This document shows positions 1 through 7,777 of a DNA stretch of 64,000 bases, in pieces; the first letter of the stretch is position 1; each line of letters opens with the position of its first letter. The notes beneath the pieces were generated by a model. The model had not been told where the DNA came from. It saw only the letters and a program-made list of their open reading frames with translations, and searched no databases. A program made the translations under genes and the position numbers. The stretch lies in NCBI GenBank assembly GCA_965277625.1, contig OZ255827.1, positions 1,736,001 to 1,800,000 on the forward strand. The letters run 5' to 3'. The stretch comes from G965195345 sp965277625 (lineage in GTDB: Bacteria; Pseudomonadota; Gammaproteobacteria; CAKMZV01).

Positions 1-484
1 CTTACTCGATGGTGGGCCTTGGATGACGTTCAAAAATCCAAAGACTGGCAACGACATCATCATCAAAGACGTTATTGCCGATGCATTTTTACAACAAATC
101 TTATTAAGGCCAACAGAATATGCCGTTATTGCCACTTTGAATTTGAATGGCGACTACATTTCTGACGCACTCGCGGCGCAGGTGGGTGGCATTGGTATTG
201 CGCCTGGGGCGAACCTCTCGAGTCAAGTGGCTGTGTTTGAAGCCACACATGGTACGGCGCCCAAATATGCTGGTCAAGACAAGGTCAATCCAGGGTCGCT
301 GATTCTTTCTGCCGAAATGATGCTGCGTCATCTGAATTGGGCAGAAGCGGCCGATTTAATCATTGAAGCCATGTCCAAAACCATATTAGAGCAAAAAGTA
401 ACTTATGATTTGGCACGTTTAATGCCCGATTCAACCGAAGTCAGCACATCGTCTTTTGGTCAAGCCATGATTAATAATTTATGA
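1..484 (+). CDS. icd: NADP-dependent isocitrate dehydrogenase, C-terminal part (5' truncated by window)
   Basis: This is the last ~160 residues of the TCA-cycle enzyme that decarboxylates isocitrate to 2-oxoglutarate. The reading frame is open from base 2, so the gene starts outside the window. Visible motifs are NGDYISDALAAQ, whose aspartates bind the metal-isocitrate complex in the E. coli-type enzyme, and HGTAPKYAGQDK. The Lys-Tyr in the latter, with Tyr and Arg in the later VTYDLARLM stretch, correspond to the 2'-phosphate contacts that make the E. coli enzyme NADP-specific. The dimeric E. coli-like family is clear. The tusA-like gene begins 7 nt downstream, so the two may be co-transcribed. 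Confidence 0.96.
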   Translation, partial: LLDGGPWMTFKNPKTGNDIIIKDVIADAFLQQILLRPTEYAVIATLNLNGDYISDALAAQVGGIGIAPGANLSSQVAVFEATHGTAPKYAGQDKVNPGSLILSAEMMLRHLNWAEAADLIIEAMSKTILEQKVTYDLARLMPDSTEVSTSSFGQAMINNL

Positions 485-491
485 GACCTGC

Positions 492-719
492 ATGACCAAT
501 ATTGTTTTGACCGTTGATGCCTCAGGGTTGATGTGTCCCATGCCGACGCTGAGAGCGAAACAAGCCATGCTAAAACTCAACAAGGGAGAGCGTTTAAAAC
601 TGATCAGCACTGATCGCTCCTCTGTCCATGACATTCCTGTATTCTGTGCTCAAAATGCTTTCAAATTGATTGAAGTGATTGAGCAATCTGATGCTTGGCT
701 GTTTATTATTGAAAAATAA
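492..719 (+). CDS. tusA: TusA-family sulfurtransferase
   Basis: A 75-residue SirA/TusA-fold protein. The N-terminal CPMP (residues 15-18) matches the family CPxP motif, whose cysteine carries persulfide sulfur. TusA proteins relay sulfur for tRNA 2-thiolation, molybdenum cofactor or other sulfur trafficking. Which route is used here cannot be told from sequence. The length is normal for the family. It follows icd by 7 nt. Paralogues such as YeeD-type proteins share the motif, so the symbol is tentative. Confidence 0.8.
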   Translation: MTNIVLTVDASGLMCPMPTLRAKQAMLKLNKGERLKLISTDRSSVHDIPVFCAQNAFKLIEVIEQSDAWLFIIEK

Positions 720-786
720 TCCCCAGCGAAGAGGAAGATTTATATATAATTAAATCAATACTTTGTACGCTTTTATAAAAATTCAC

Positions 787-813
787 TTGAGAATTCAAGG
801 ATGCATCTATAAT
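787..813 (+). promoter_or_regulatory. Sigma-70-like promoter upstream of zapA
   Basis: A perfect -10 hexamer TATAAT lies at 808-813. A TTGAGA -35 candidate lies at 787-792 with a slightly short 15-nt spacer. It sits 37 nt before the zapA start in an otherwise AT-rich gap. Confidence 0.5.
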
Positions 814-850
814 AGCAACGAAAAACAATCCTTTTCTCTATAGTGAACAA

Positions 851-1252
851 ATGACACAGCCATCCATTGAAAATTTAGAGTTTATTTTCTTAGGCCAATC
901 TTACAAAATACGATGCCCTCGTGAAAATCAAATGCTGCTTGAGATGGCCTCTGAGAAATTGCAAGATCAGCTAGACAAGCTTTCCAGTAAAAACACCCCT
1001 TATGAGAAACAAGCCATCATGGCTGGACTGTTGTTGGCTTTCGATTCATTGAAAATGCAGAATGAAATCCGCGCCACGCTGCAGGAACTTCAAGCATTAA
1101 AAAAAGAATTATTAAGTCTTAATTTAAATCACACAGAAACCAGTGATCAGAATCCTGACGATTCTAACAACGCCTCAGTGGCTGAATCTATGCCACTGTC
1201 AGAAATCGAGTCAACCGATTTGCCTGAATACCAAATTAATGCGGATAAATAA
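851..1252 (+). CDS. zapA: Cell division protein ZapA
   Basis: A 133-residue ZapA homologue. ZapA binds and bundles FtsZ at the division ring. The N-terminal part has the family pattern: beta strands with the YKIRCP turn near residues 18-23, then LLEMASEKLQDQLDKL, and a helix with KQAIMAGLLLAFDSL (residues ~55-69) that forms the dimer coiled coil. The last ~40 residues are acidic, Ser/Asn-rich and probably disordered, making it longer than the ~110-residue E. coli protein. In many gammaproteobacteria zapA is followed by 6S RNA and a 5-formyl-THF cyclo-ligase gene. Here argG follows and I see no recognisable 6S RNA. Confidence 0.8.
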   Translation: MTQPSIENLEFIFLGQSYKIRCPRENQMLLEMASEKLQDQLDKLSSKNTPYEKQAIMAGLLLAFDSLKMQNEIRATLQELQALKKELLSLNLNHTETSDQNPDDSNNASVAESMPLSEIESTDLPEYQINADK

Positions 1253-1430
1253 GCACAATCACCATCTGAAATATTGAGTTGTTTCCCCGCCCCAATCACT
1301 GCTAAAAACAATAAATTACGTTACAATTTACCGATTCTTTAAGTCGCTTAAAGGCTTATAAATATGATCATTGGCGTTTCATTGCAAGCGCTTCCAATGC
1401 AATTTAACCCTTTTTAACCCACCTCAACCT

Positions 1431-2639
1431 ATGAATGCTTCAATAAAAAAAATTGTTCTCGCCTACTCTGGCGGACTCGATACTTCAGTGATTGCCAAAT
1501 GGCTTCAACAAACCTACAACGCCGAAGTGGTCACTTTCACCGCTGATATAGGTCAAGGCGAGGAAATTGAACCGGCGCGATTAAAGGCCCAAGCCTTGGG
1601 TATAGAGCAAATTTACATTGAAAACTTATGTGAGGAATTCGCAAAAGACTATATTTTCCCTATGTTTCGATGCAATGCCCTGTACGAAGGTGAATATTTA
1701 TTAGGCACTTCCATTGCTCGTCCATTGATCGCTAAAAGACTCATTGAAATTGCGCAAGAGGTGGGCGCAGATGCCATTGCACATGGGGCAACTGGCAAAG
1801 GCAATGATCAAGTTCGATTTGAATTGAGTGCCTATGCTTTGATGCCCAATATCCACATCATTGCGCCGTGGAGAGAATGGGATCTCAATTCTCGTGAAAA
1901 GCTATTGGAATATGCGGCCAAGTGGGACATAAAGATTGAAACCAAGCCACAACAAAAATCACCTTACTCAATGGATGCCAATCTCCTACACATATCTTAT
2001 GAAGGGGGCGTCTTAGAAGACCCATGGACAGAGCCAGAAGAGGATATGTGGTTGTGGACAACTGCACCCACCGATGCACCACAAACTGGAGAAGCATTAA
2101 CCATTTCTTTTGAACAAGGTGACCCTTGTGCCGTAAATGGGCAAGCTTTATCCCCCGCAACTTTGATGCTTGAATTAAATAAGATTGCTGGCAGAAATGG
2201 CATCGGACGAACAGACATTGTTGAAAATCGATTTGTTGGCATGAAATCACGCGGTTGCTATGAAACGCCAGCGGGCACCGTTTTATTACGAGCGCATCGT
2301 GCGATGGAATCGATTACCCTCGACCGTGAAGCTGGACACATCAAAGACAGCATCATGCCAAAGTATGCAGAACTTATTTATAACGGTTTTTGGTTCAGCC
2401 CAGAACGTCAAGCGCTCCAAGCCTTAATCGATGATACTCAACAAAAAGTATCTGGTGACGTCAAGCTGTTCCTTTACAAAGGCAATGTGACCGTATTGGG
2501 CAGACGCTCCAAGCACTCTCTCTTTGATGAGAATATCGCCACTTTTGAAGACGATGGCGGCGCCTATAATCAACAAGATGCTGAAGGTTTTATAAAATTG
2601 AATGCCCTACGTTTGAAAAATATTAAAAATCAATCCTAA
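1431..2639 (+). CDS. argG: Argininosuccinate synthase
   Basis: A 402-residue ATP-dependent ligase of arginine biosynthesis that joins citrulline and aspartate. The N-type ATP pyrophosphatase P-loop AYSGGLDTS lies at residues ~10-18, and HGATGKGNDQVRFE follows near residue 115. The length is normal for the short bacterial form. I chose ATG 1431 (MNASIKKIVLAYSGG) because the family starts just before the P-loop. An in-frame TTG at 1371 would add 20 unconserved residues. pgpA begins 1 nt after the stop, so the two are almost certainly co-transcribed. Confidence 0.95.
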   Translation: MNASIKKIVLAYSGGLDTSVIAKWLQQTYNAEVVTFTADIGQGEEIEPARLKAQALGIEQIYIENLCEEFAKDYIFPMFRCNALYEGEYLLGTSIARPLIAKRLIEIAQEVGADAIAHGATGKGNDQVRFELSAYALMPNIHIIAPWREWDLNSREKLLEYAAKWDIKIETKPQQKSPYSMDANLLHISYEGGVLEDPWTEPEEDMWLWTTAPTDAPQTGEALTISFEQGDPCAVNGQALSPATLMLELNKIAGRNGIGRTDIVENRFVGMKSRGCYETPAGTVLLRAHRAMESITLDREAGHIKDSIMPKYAELIYNGFWFSPERQALQALIDDTQQKVSGDVKLFLYKGNVTVLGRRSKHSLFDENIATFEDDGGAYNQQDAEGFIKLNALRLKNIKNQS

Positions 2640-2640
2640 T

Positions 2641-3117
2641 ATGCAATGCCGACCCAACCGCTGGTATCACTGGATAGCCTGTGGATTTGGTAGTGGACTA
2701 TCGCCGATTGCACCAGGAACGGCTGGCAGCATCGCCGCTTTGGTTATTTGGTGGCTTGTGCTACGCGATCTCTCATTTTTGGTCATGGGCAGCATTTGTG
2801 TCGTGGGTTTATTTTTGGGCGTCTATCTTTGCAAAACCACGGCCAAAGATTGGCAAACGGCTGACCCATCAGCCATAGTCTGGGATGAATTTATTGGTCT
2901 ATGGGTTGCACTACTGCCCTTGCAAATGAGCACGGGTATCCTTGGTCCAGCCATGGCTTTTATACTATTCAGAGTATTCGACATTAGCAAGCCTTCAATC
3001 ATCAAAAAATCTGAAACTCAGCTCCCGCCAGGCTGGGACATCATGATGGATGACGTACTCTCTGGTATCATTTCTGCCATAATTTTAGTACTGGCGATTT
3101 TGGTTTTTAACCAATGA
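2641..3117 (+). CDS. pgpA: Phosphatidylglycerophosphatase A
   Basis: A 158-residue inner-membrane phosphatase that makes phosphatidylglycerol from phosphatidylglycerophosphate. Family signatures are GFGSGLSPIAPGTAGS near the N-terminus, DPSAIVWDEFIGLW around residue 80, FRVFDISKP around residue 115 and a GWDIMMDDVLSG block near 140. Several hydrophobic segments fit the usual four-helix topology. Length is normal. It is tightly coupled to argG, an uncommon partner; pgpA is often next to thiL. Confidence 0.92.
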   Translation: MQCRPNRWYHWIACGFGSGLSPIAPGTAGSIAALVIWWLVLRDLSFLVMGSICVVGLFLGVYLCKTTAKDWQTADPSAIVWDEFIGLWVALLPLQMSTGILGPAMAFILFRVFDISKPSIIKKSETQLPPGWDIMMDDVLSGIISAIILVLAILVFNQ

Positions 3118-3156
3118 CACCTTATAATCATCCATAACATAATTGCAAGGAAACAT

Positions 3157-3447
3157 ATGAAAATTAATTATCAAGAAGCAAAAAAACTCATCGATGAAGA
3201 GCAAGCCCAATTTGTTGATGTCCGAACCCCTGAAGAATTTAAAGAACTGGGCATTGCAGGCTCAATCAATATGCCTTTACAAGTTTTACCCGATGATCAT
3301 GATCAGCATCTGGATCAAGACAAAACCAGACCTGTCATTCTATTTTGTCGCTCGGGTGTGCGCTCAAATGACGCGCTGAACATTTTAAAAGATTTGGGAT
3401 ATACGCGTTTATACGACATGGGCAGTTATTTAGAATGGCAAGGATAG
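3157..3447 (+). CDS. Single-domain rhodanese-like protein
   Basis: A 96-residue rhodanese domain with DVRTPEEF near residue 22 and the active-site loop FCRSGVRS near residue 68. The cysteine would carry the persulfide. This size matches GlpE/PspE-like single-domain sulfurtransferases. There is no signal peptide, so it should be cytoplasmic. A good AAGGAAA ribosome-binding site precedes ATG 3157. The gene overlaps the following protease gene by 13 nt. Substrate is unknown. Confidence 0.85.
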   Translation: MKINYQEAKKLIDEEQAQFVDVRTPEEFKELGIAGSINMPLQVLPDDHDQHLDQDKTRPVILFCRSGVRSNDALNILKDLGYTRLYDMGSYLEWQG

Positions 3448-4889
3448 GAGCCCGATGGCGTCTTTGGGTCTTATTGACGTTCCTATTAATAGGCCATCCG
3501 CCTGTGATGACCGCTCAAATCCAGTCTCATGGTCTTGAGCACGAGCACTTTGAATTAAACCAAAGTACAAGCTCCCCTGAGCTCAATTCAAACACCTTAC
3601 CAAATCTTGGGAATCCTGAACGTATCTCTTTCAGCCGACGCGATGAAATGATTGCCGGATTCACATTCTTACGACAAATATTCTCCGTTTTACACATTCT
3701 TGATGATCCCATCATTAACCAATACATCAGTGATCTGGGTTCACAAATCACCAATGTTAGTCAACACAATGAGCGTCAGTTCAGGTTTTTTCTAATCTAT
3801 AACAATACCATCAATGCATTTGCAGGCCCCGATGGTCACATTGGCATTCATACTGGGCTGATCCTCAAAACAAAATCAGAAGAAGAATTGATTTCGGTTA
3901 TCGCTCATGAGGTGGCGCACGTCACCCAAAACCACTTAGCTCGGACCATAAAGAATGCCAATGAAAGCCAGACATCTTCGATGTTAGCAGGTCTGGCCAT
4001 CGTGCTGGCTGGTATTTATTCTGACAATTCACAAGTGGCTGGTGCTGGCCTATATACCAGCATTGCTCGCCAGCATCAATCATTTTTGGCCAACTCTCGA
4101 ACATTTGAAAACGAAGCAGACGCCATTGGTCAAAAATATTTACAACGCGCTCAATACTCCACTTTGGCTATGCCCATTTTTTTTTCAAGGCTCAGCGAGT
4201 TAGAGGGGCAATCAGGCATTCCTGAGTATCTTAAAACCCATCCACTGAGTCTCACAAGACTCAGCAATGCGCTATCCAGAGCCAACTTAGTGGCGCAACC
4301 TGAGCCTAAAGAATCTTTAACTTTTCAATTGATCCAAGCACGAGTGGCTTACCTAACAGGCATTCCTTTGGATCAAACCCACCGAAAAATAGCGCATGAA
4401 TATTACCAAGCGCTTCAATGGCAATCTAAAAATAATCCCAAACTGGATCCGTGGTTAGAGCCTAACAAAGATAAGCATTTGTATTTTAAATTGCTCTATA
4501 TTAATCGAAATCTTTCTGCTAACAAAGTATTGGCACGTCAGGCATTTAATGAAGTGAAGGTTGACAATCCTCGTCACTTAGCCGTTCAGAAATTGATGTT
4601 GGATTTTGAAAACGATGATACAGAAAAACTGGTCGTAGAACTCAAACAGCTAGCGACCGTTTCAGCACAACCGCATTTGACCTATGAATGGATTGCAAAG
4701 CTTTATGCACAGAAAGATAATAGAACGGCTAATTTATTTTATAAAGCCTTGTCAATTGAAAACAAAGGCTTAATTAGAAATGCCCTAACTTTGCTCGAAT
4801 TAGCGAGAAAATCGACTGAGAAACAATCAGAGAAAGACAATATTCAACATGAAATTGATCGCCTGACTCAGATAGCCGCTGATTTATGA
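3435..4889 (+). CDS. bepA: BepA-like periplasmic M48 metalloprotease with TPR region
   Basis: A 484-residue protein with an N-terminal signal peptide (basic MARIGARWR, then a hydrophobic stretch to about residue 27). The zinc-binding HEVAH motif is near residue 160, and ENEAD near residue 228 supplies the third ligand. The remainder is helical and TPR-like. Length and layout match E. coli BepA (YfgC), which assists or degrades outer-membrane proteins such as LptD. The start at 3435 lies inside the rhodanese gene and implies translational coupling. A lack of protease-specific neighbours means other M48 TPR proteins cannot be excluded. Confidence 0.85.
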   Translation: MARIGARWRLWVLLTFLLIGHPPVMTAQIQSHGLEHEHFELNQSTSSPELNSNTLPNLGNPERISFSRRDEMIAGFTFLRQIFSVLHILDDPIINQYISDLGSQITNVSQHNERQFRFFLIYNNTINAFAGPDGHIGIHTGLILKTKSEEELISVIAHEVAHVTQNHLARTIKNANESQTSSMLAGLAIVLAGIYSDNSQVAGAGLYTSIARQHQSFLANSRTFENEADAIGQKYLQRAQYSTLAMPIFFSRLSELEGQSGIPEYLKTHPLSLTRLSNALSRANLVAQPEPKESLTFQLIQARVAYLTGIPLDQTHRKIAHEYYQALQWQSKNNPKLDPWLEPNKDKHLYFKLLYINRNLSANKVLARQAFNEVKVDNPRHLAVQKLMLDFENDDTEKLVVELKQLATVSAQPHLTYEWIAKLYAQKDNRTANLFYKALSIENKGLIRNALTLLELARKSTEKQSEKDNIQHEIDRLTQIAADL

Positions 4890-4908
4890 TTGGTCAGCCT
4901 CTGACAAT
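4889..4908. terminator. Possible bidirectional hairpin between bepA and cysE
   Basis: The stem GTCAG/CTGAC closes a 3-nt loop and extends by ATT/AAT across a bulged G. It lies between two convergent genes. No long T-run follows on either strand, so factor-independent termination is only possible. Confidence 0.35.
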
Positions 4909-4917
4909 TTAAAGACT

Positions 4918-5667
4918 TCAAGCATCTTCTGAGGATTCTTTTTCAGTCTTAAGTTTTTGCAAATTGGGCAATTCACCAAGATCTATGAGTGGCAACTTGT
5001 TATCTTTTAATATTTGATTGAATTCAACCAGTTTTTCATCAATCAATTTTAAATGATCAACCATCGCAGAAAAAGCTTCTGCTTGAGGATCTGGTGTGTC
5101 CATACTGATTCCGTAAGCTTCAAAACCAGATTGCTTAACCAAATCTTTCTTGGCGCTCACCAGCCGTCCAGGCACCCCAATAACCGTGACATTGTCTGGT
5201 ACAGGTTTAACGACCACGGCGTTTGATCCCACGCGCGCGTTTTCACCAATTTCAATGGGTCCCAATATTTTTGCACCAGCACCCACAATAACACCATTGT
5301 GTAAGGTGGGATGGCGTTTACCTTCACTCCAACTGGTGCCACCCAAAGTCACGCCTTGATAAATGGTACACTCATCACCCACTTCTGTGGTCTCTCCAAT
5401 CACAATGCCCATGCCATGATCGATAAAAAAATGTTTGCCTATCTTTGCCCCAGGGTGAATTTCAATGCCGGTCCACCAGCGCGCGAATCCAGAAAGCCAG
5501 CGCGCCATATATTTAACACCCATGTTCCAAAGCCGATGATTGAGCCTATAAAAAATCATGGCATGAACGCCTGGATAGGTCGTAATGACCTCGAACACAT
5601 TGCGAGCGGCAGGGTCGCGCTCAAAAACACATAGAACGTCTGCCTTCCATTCTTGAAAAATATTCAT
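4918..5667 (-). CDS. cysE: Serine O-acetyltransferase
   Basis: A 249-residue acetyltransferase making O-acetylserine, the first step of cysteine synthesis. A helical N-terminal region is followed by left-handed beta-helix hexapeptide repeats (residues ~65-170), with DHGMGIVIGET carrying the catalytic His and the GKRHPT loop. The N-terminal region is shorter than in E. coli CysE and the C-terminal tail (about 65 residues) is longer, as in EpsC/NifP-like forms. It overlaps ppa by 4 nt (ATGA), so it is translationally coupled to pyrophosphatase. Confidence 0.92.
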   Translation of the reverse strand: MNIFQEWKADVLCVFERDPAARNVFEVITTYPGVHAMIFYRLNHRLWNMGVKYMARWLSGFARWWTGIEIHPGAKIGKHFFIDHGMGIVIGETTEVGDECTIYQGVTLGGTSWSEGKRHPTLHNGVIVGAGAKILGPIEIGENARVGSNAVVVKPVPDNVTVIGVPGRLVSAKKDLVKQSGFEAYGISMDTPDPQAEAFSAMVDHLKLIDEKLVEFNQILKDNKLPLIDLGELPNLQKLKTEKESSEDA

Positions 5668-6197
5668 AAGTTTTGGGCGTTGTACCGCTCGATACCCGAC
5701 TCTATTTCAGCATGAGCCGCCTTAACATCAGCCCAACCATCAATGTTAACCCACTTGCCCGGTTCTAATTCTTTGTAATGTTTGAAAAAATGCTCAATTT
5801 GTTCTTTGATGAGTGGTATGTCTTCAACTTTCTCAACATGATTATAGAGTGGCGTCAATTTTTTAACGGGCACTGCAACCACTTTGGCATCATTGCCACC
5901 ATCGTCGCTCATCATCAAAACCCCTATTGGACGGGCTTTAATGATAGAACCAATCATCAGTGGATAAGGCGCTATAACCAAAACATCCACAGGATCGCCA
6001 TCTTCGGCCAAAGTATTGTTCAAATAACCATAATTTGCTGGATAAAACATGGGCGACGACATGAATCGATCAACCCAAACACTGTTGGTCTCTTTATCCA
6101 CTTCATATTTTATGGGTGACGCATTGGCTGGGATTTCAATAATCACATTGACATTGGATGGAATATCACTGCCCACACTGATTGCATTTAAGCTCAT
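5664..6197 (-). CDS. ppa: Inorganic pyrophosphatase (family I)
   Basis: A 177-residue soluble cytoplasmic pyrophosphatase that hydrolyses PPi from biosynthetic reactions. The signature EDGDPVDVLVI (metal-binding aspartates) is near residue 66, and the FKHYKELEPGKWV segment is near residue 140. Length matches E. coli Ppa. It is the first gene of a two-gene operon with cysE, and its promoter region probably lies near 6313. Confidence 0.95.
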   Translation of the reverse strand: MSLNAISVGSDIPSNVNVIIEIPANASPIKYEVDKETNSVWVDRFMSSPMFYPANYGYLNNTLAEDGDPVDVLVIAPYPLMIGSIIKARPIGVLMMSDDGGNDAKVVAVPVKKLTPLYNHVEKVEDIPLIKEQIEHFFKHYKELEPGKWVNIDGWADVKAAHAEIESGIERYNAQNL

Positions 6198-6306
6198 AGA
6201 TGACTCGTTTATTAGAAATTAAAGGTAAACAGCAAATTGCTTATTTAAGATATTCCCGTATATATCATTTAAAAATATTTAAACAAAAAACAATTTGTGC
6301 ATTCAG

Positions 6307-6324
6307 GTTTGGATTATACCAAAC
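6307..6324 (-). promoter_or_regulatory. -10 element with centred inverted repeat, probable ppa-cysE promoter
   Basis: GTTTGG and CCAAAC form a perfect 6-bp inverted repeat around ATTATA. Read on the reverse strand the centre is TATAAT, a perfect -10 facing ppa. The -35 is poor. A repressor binding here would block the -10 directly. The regulator is unknown. Confidence 0.4.
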
Positions 6325-6377
6325 TGGCACGCCCTTGATTCATGAGCTTAATGTCAAAATTCTCTAAATAATATCAA

Positions 6378-6443
6378 CCGCATCATCCGTCAAAGCGGAC
6401 GTTTTAGCACATATGGGCATAGATTTTGATGCGGTGTTGACGG
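6378..6443. other. Interleaved inverted modules (A-B-A'-B')
   Basis: CCGCATCA (6378-6385) is the exact reverse complement of TGATGCGG (6427-6434). CCGTCAA (6387-6393) is the exact reverse complement of TTGACGG (6437-6443). The pairs interleave, so as RNA they would form either a pseudoknot or two competing stems. A smaller CGTC/GACG hairpin (6388-6401) followed by TTTT overlaps module B. Function unknown. Confidence 0.45.
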
Positions 6444-6602
6444 TTTCAAATTGGTTGCAGGCCATGCCTTTATTCAATAAATATTCATCAATAATCACAT
6501 TAAATAATCCACAACCAAATAAGTTTATTTCTATCAAAAGTCATTTTTTACAGATTATTTTTGATTTTTTAGCTAAAATACCCGACAGATTGAACTTTAA
6601 GG

Positions 6603-6631
6603 TTACAAATTTGCCTTAAAAGTTTTATAAA
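6603..6631 (+). promoter_or_regulatory. Candidate promoter of aapJQMP
   Basis: TTACAA (6603-6608) and TATAAA (6626-6631) are separated by 17 nt. A strong AAAGGAG ribosome-binding site follows at 6644-6650, 9 nt before the aapJ ATG. If correct, the leader is very short and the paired modules at 6378-6443 lie upstream of transcription rather than in the mRNA. Confidence 0.4.
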
Positions 6632-6659
6632 TTTTAATATTCTAAAGGAGTTACGTATC

Positions 6660-7727
6660 ATGAAAAAATGGTCTACATTACTTTATTCTCTGGTCGCCCT
6701 CGCAGTGGTCGCAGGATGTTCTCAACAAGCCCCTGAACAAATGGCGGCACCAGAAGCCCCGATGGTTGAAGAAACAAAATCAACATTAGCGACAGTTCAA
6801 GAAAAAGGCTTTGTTCAATGCGGTATTAATACTGGATTGACAGGCTTCGCAACTGCAGGTGACAACGGTCAATGGAATGGCTTAGATGTTCAATATTGTC
6901 AAGCCGTTGCAGCAGCCATTTTTGGTGATGCCAGCAAAGTTAAATTTACGCAATTGACTGCCAAGGAACGTTTTACAGCACTTTCATCTGGCGAAATCGA
7001 CTTGCTCAATCGCAATACAACATGGACAATGCTTCGTGATACACAATTGGGTATTACATTTGCCGGTGTGAGTTATTATGATGGACAAGGATTCCTCGTT
7101 AAAAAAGCACTGAATGTGACCAATGCCAATCAACTTAATGGCGCAACATTCTGTATTCAAGCAGGTACAACAACCGAGTTGAACTTGTCTGACTACTTCC
7201 GTTCTAATAACATGAAGTACACAGCTGTCACTTATGATACCTCTCAACAAACCAAAGATGGTTTTGATCAAGGTCGTTGTAATGTTTTGACTTCGGATCA
7301 ATCTCAGTTAGCGGCACTACGTTCTCAATTGAGCGATCCTAACTCTGCGGTTGTATTATCTCAAGTCATTTCAAAAGAACCCTTAGGACCTGTTGTTCGT
7401 CAAGGCGACGATCAGTGGTTAAAAATTGTTCGTTGGGTTCACTTCGCGCTTCTTAATGCTGAAGAATTGGGTGTCACTCAAGGCAATGTTGAACAAATGA
7501 AAGGGTCTTCTAATCCAAATATTCGCCGTCTGCTTGGTCAAGAAGGTGACTTTGGTGTTAAATTGGGGCTTGATAATAATTGGGCCGCTAACGCTATCGC
7601 AGCTGTAGGCAACTACGGTGAAGTTTTCGATAGAAATGTTGGCAAAGATTCTCTTTTGAATCTTCCTCGTGGCATCAACAATCTTTGGACAAACGGTGGC
7701 GTTCAGTACGCAGCTCCCGTACGTTAA
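6660..7727 (+). CDS. aapJ: General L-amino-acid ABC transporter substrate-binding lipoprotein (AapJ-like)
   Basis: A 355-residue family 3 solute-binding protein of the AapJ/BztA group, which captures polar and other L-amino acids. LNRNTTWTMLRDT around residue 115 and the C-terminal LPRGINNLWTNGG are typical of the group. Unlike ordinary soluble periplasmic AapJ, the signal peptide ends in a lipobox (VAGC, Cys20) followed by a Gln/Pro/Ala/Glu-rich linker, so it should be lipid-anchored. Residue +2 is Ser rather than Asp. The strong ribosome-binding site fits high expression. Membrane and ATPase genes follow directly. Confidence 0.92.
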   Translation: MKKWSTLLYSLVALAVVAGCSQQAPEQMAAPEAPMVEETKSTLATVQEKGFVQCGINTGLTGFATAGDNGQWNGLDVQYCQAVAAAIFGDASKVKFTQLTAKERFTALSSGEIDLLNRNTTWTMLRDTQLGITFAGVSYYDGQGFLVKKALNVTNANQLNGATFCIQAGTTTELNLSDYFRSNNMKYTAVTYDTSQQTKDGFDQGRCNVLTSDQSQLAALRSQLSDPNSAVVLSQVISKEPLGPVVRQGDDQWLKIVRWVHFALLNAEELGVTQGNVEQMKGSSNPNIRRLLGQEGDFGVKLGLDNNWAANAIAAVGNYGEVFDRNVGKDSLLNLPRGINNLWTNGGVQYAAPVR

Positions 7728-7741
7728 AATATTTTGATTCA

Positions 7742-7769
7742 GTGCTGGGTCGATGAATTGGCCCAGCAC
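7742..7769 (+). terminator. Intercistronic stem-loop between aapJ and aapQ
   Basis: GTGCTGGG (7742-7749) and CCCAGCAC (7762-7769) form a perfect 8-bp GC-rich stem with a 12-nt loop. There is no strong T-run. Such hairpins after a binding-protein gene often cause partial termination or protect the upstream mRNA end, giving more binding protein than permease. Confidence 0.6.
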
Positions 7770-7777
7770 ACTTTCAG

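Larger units (their letters stand above)
6198..6659. other. 462-nt intergenic region with divergent promoters and paired sequence modules
   Basis: The region separates divergent ppa and aapJ. It is AT-rich and I see no convincing gene: a 68-codon frame at 6413-6619 has no recognisable motif and no good ribosome-binding site. It holds an inverted repeat over a reverse-strand -10 sequence (6307-6324), two interleaved inverted modules (6378-6443) and a promoter just before aapJ (6603-6631). The length suggests a regulated leader or more than one control element. Confidence 0.6.

Noticed and set aside
1253..1430. Possible 6S RNA after zapA
   Set aside because: The position fits gammaproteobacterial synteny, but I could not find the closing stem and central bubble of 6S RNA.
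1371..1430. N-terminal extension of argG from TTG 1371
   Set aside because: The extra 20 residues are not family-like, and ATG 1431 directly precedes the conserved P-loop.
6413..6619. 68-codon frame in the ppa-aapJ intergenic region
   Set aside because: No recognisable motif, no good ribosome-binding site, and composition like the AT-rich spacer; overlaps the paired-module element.
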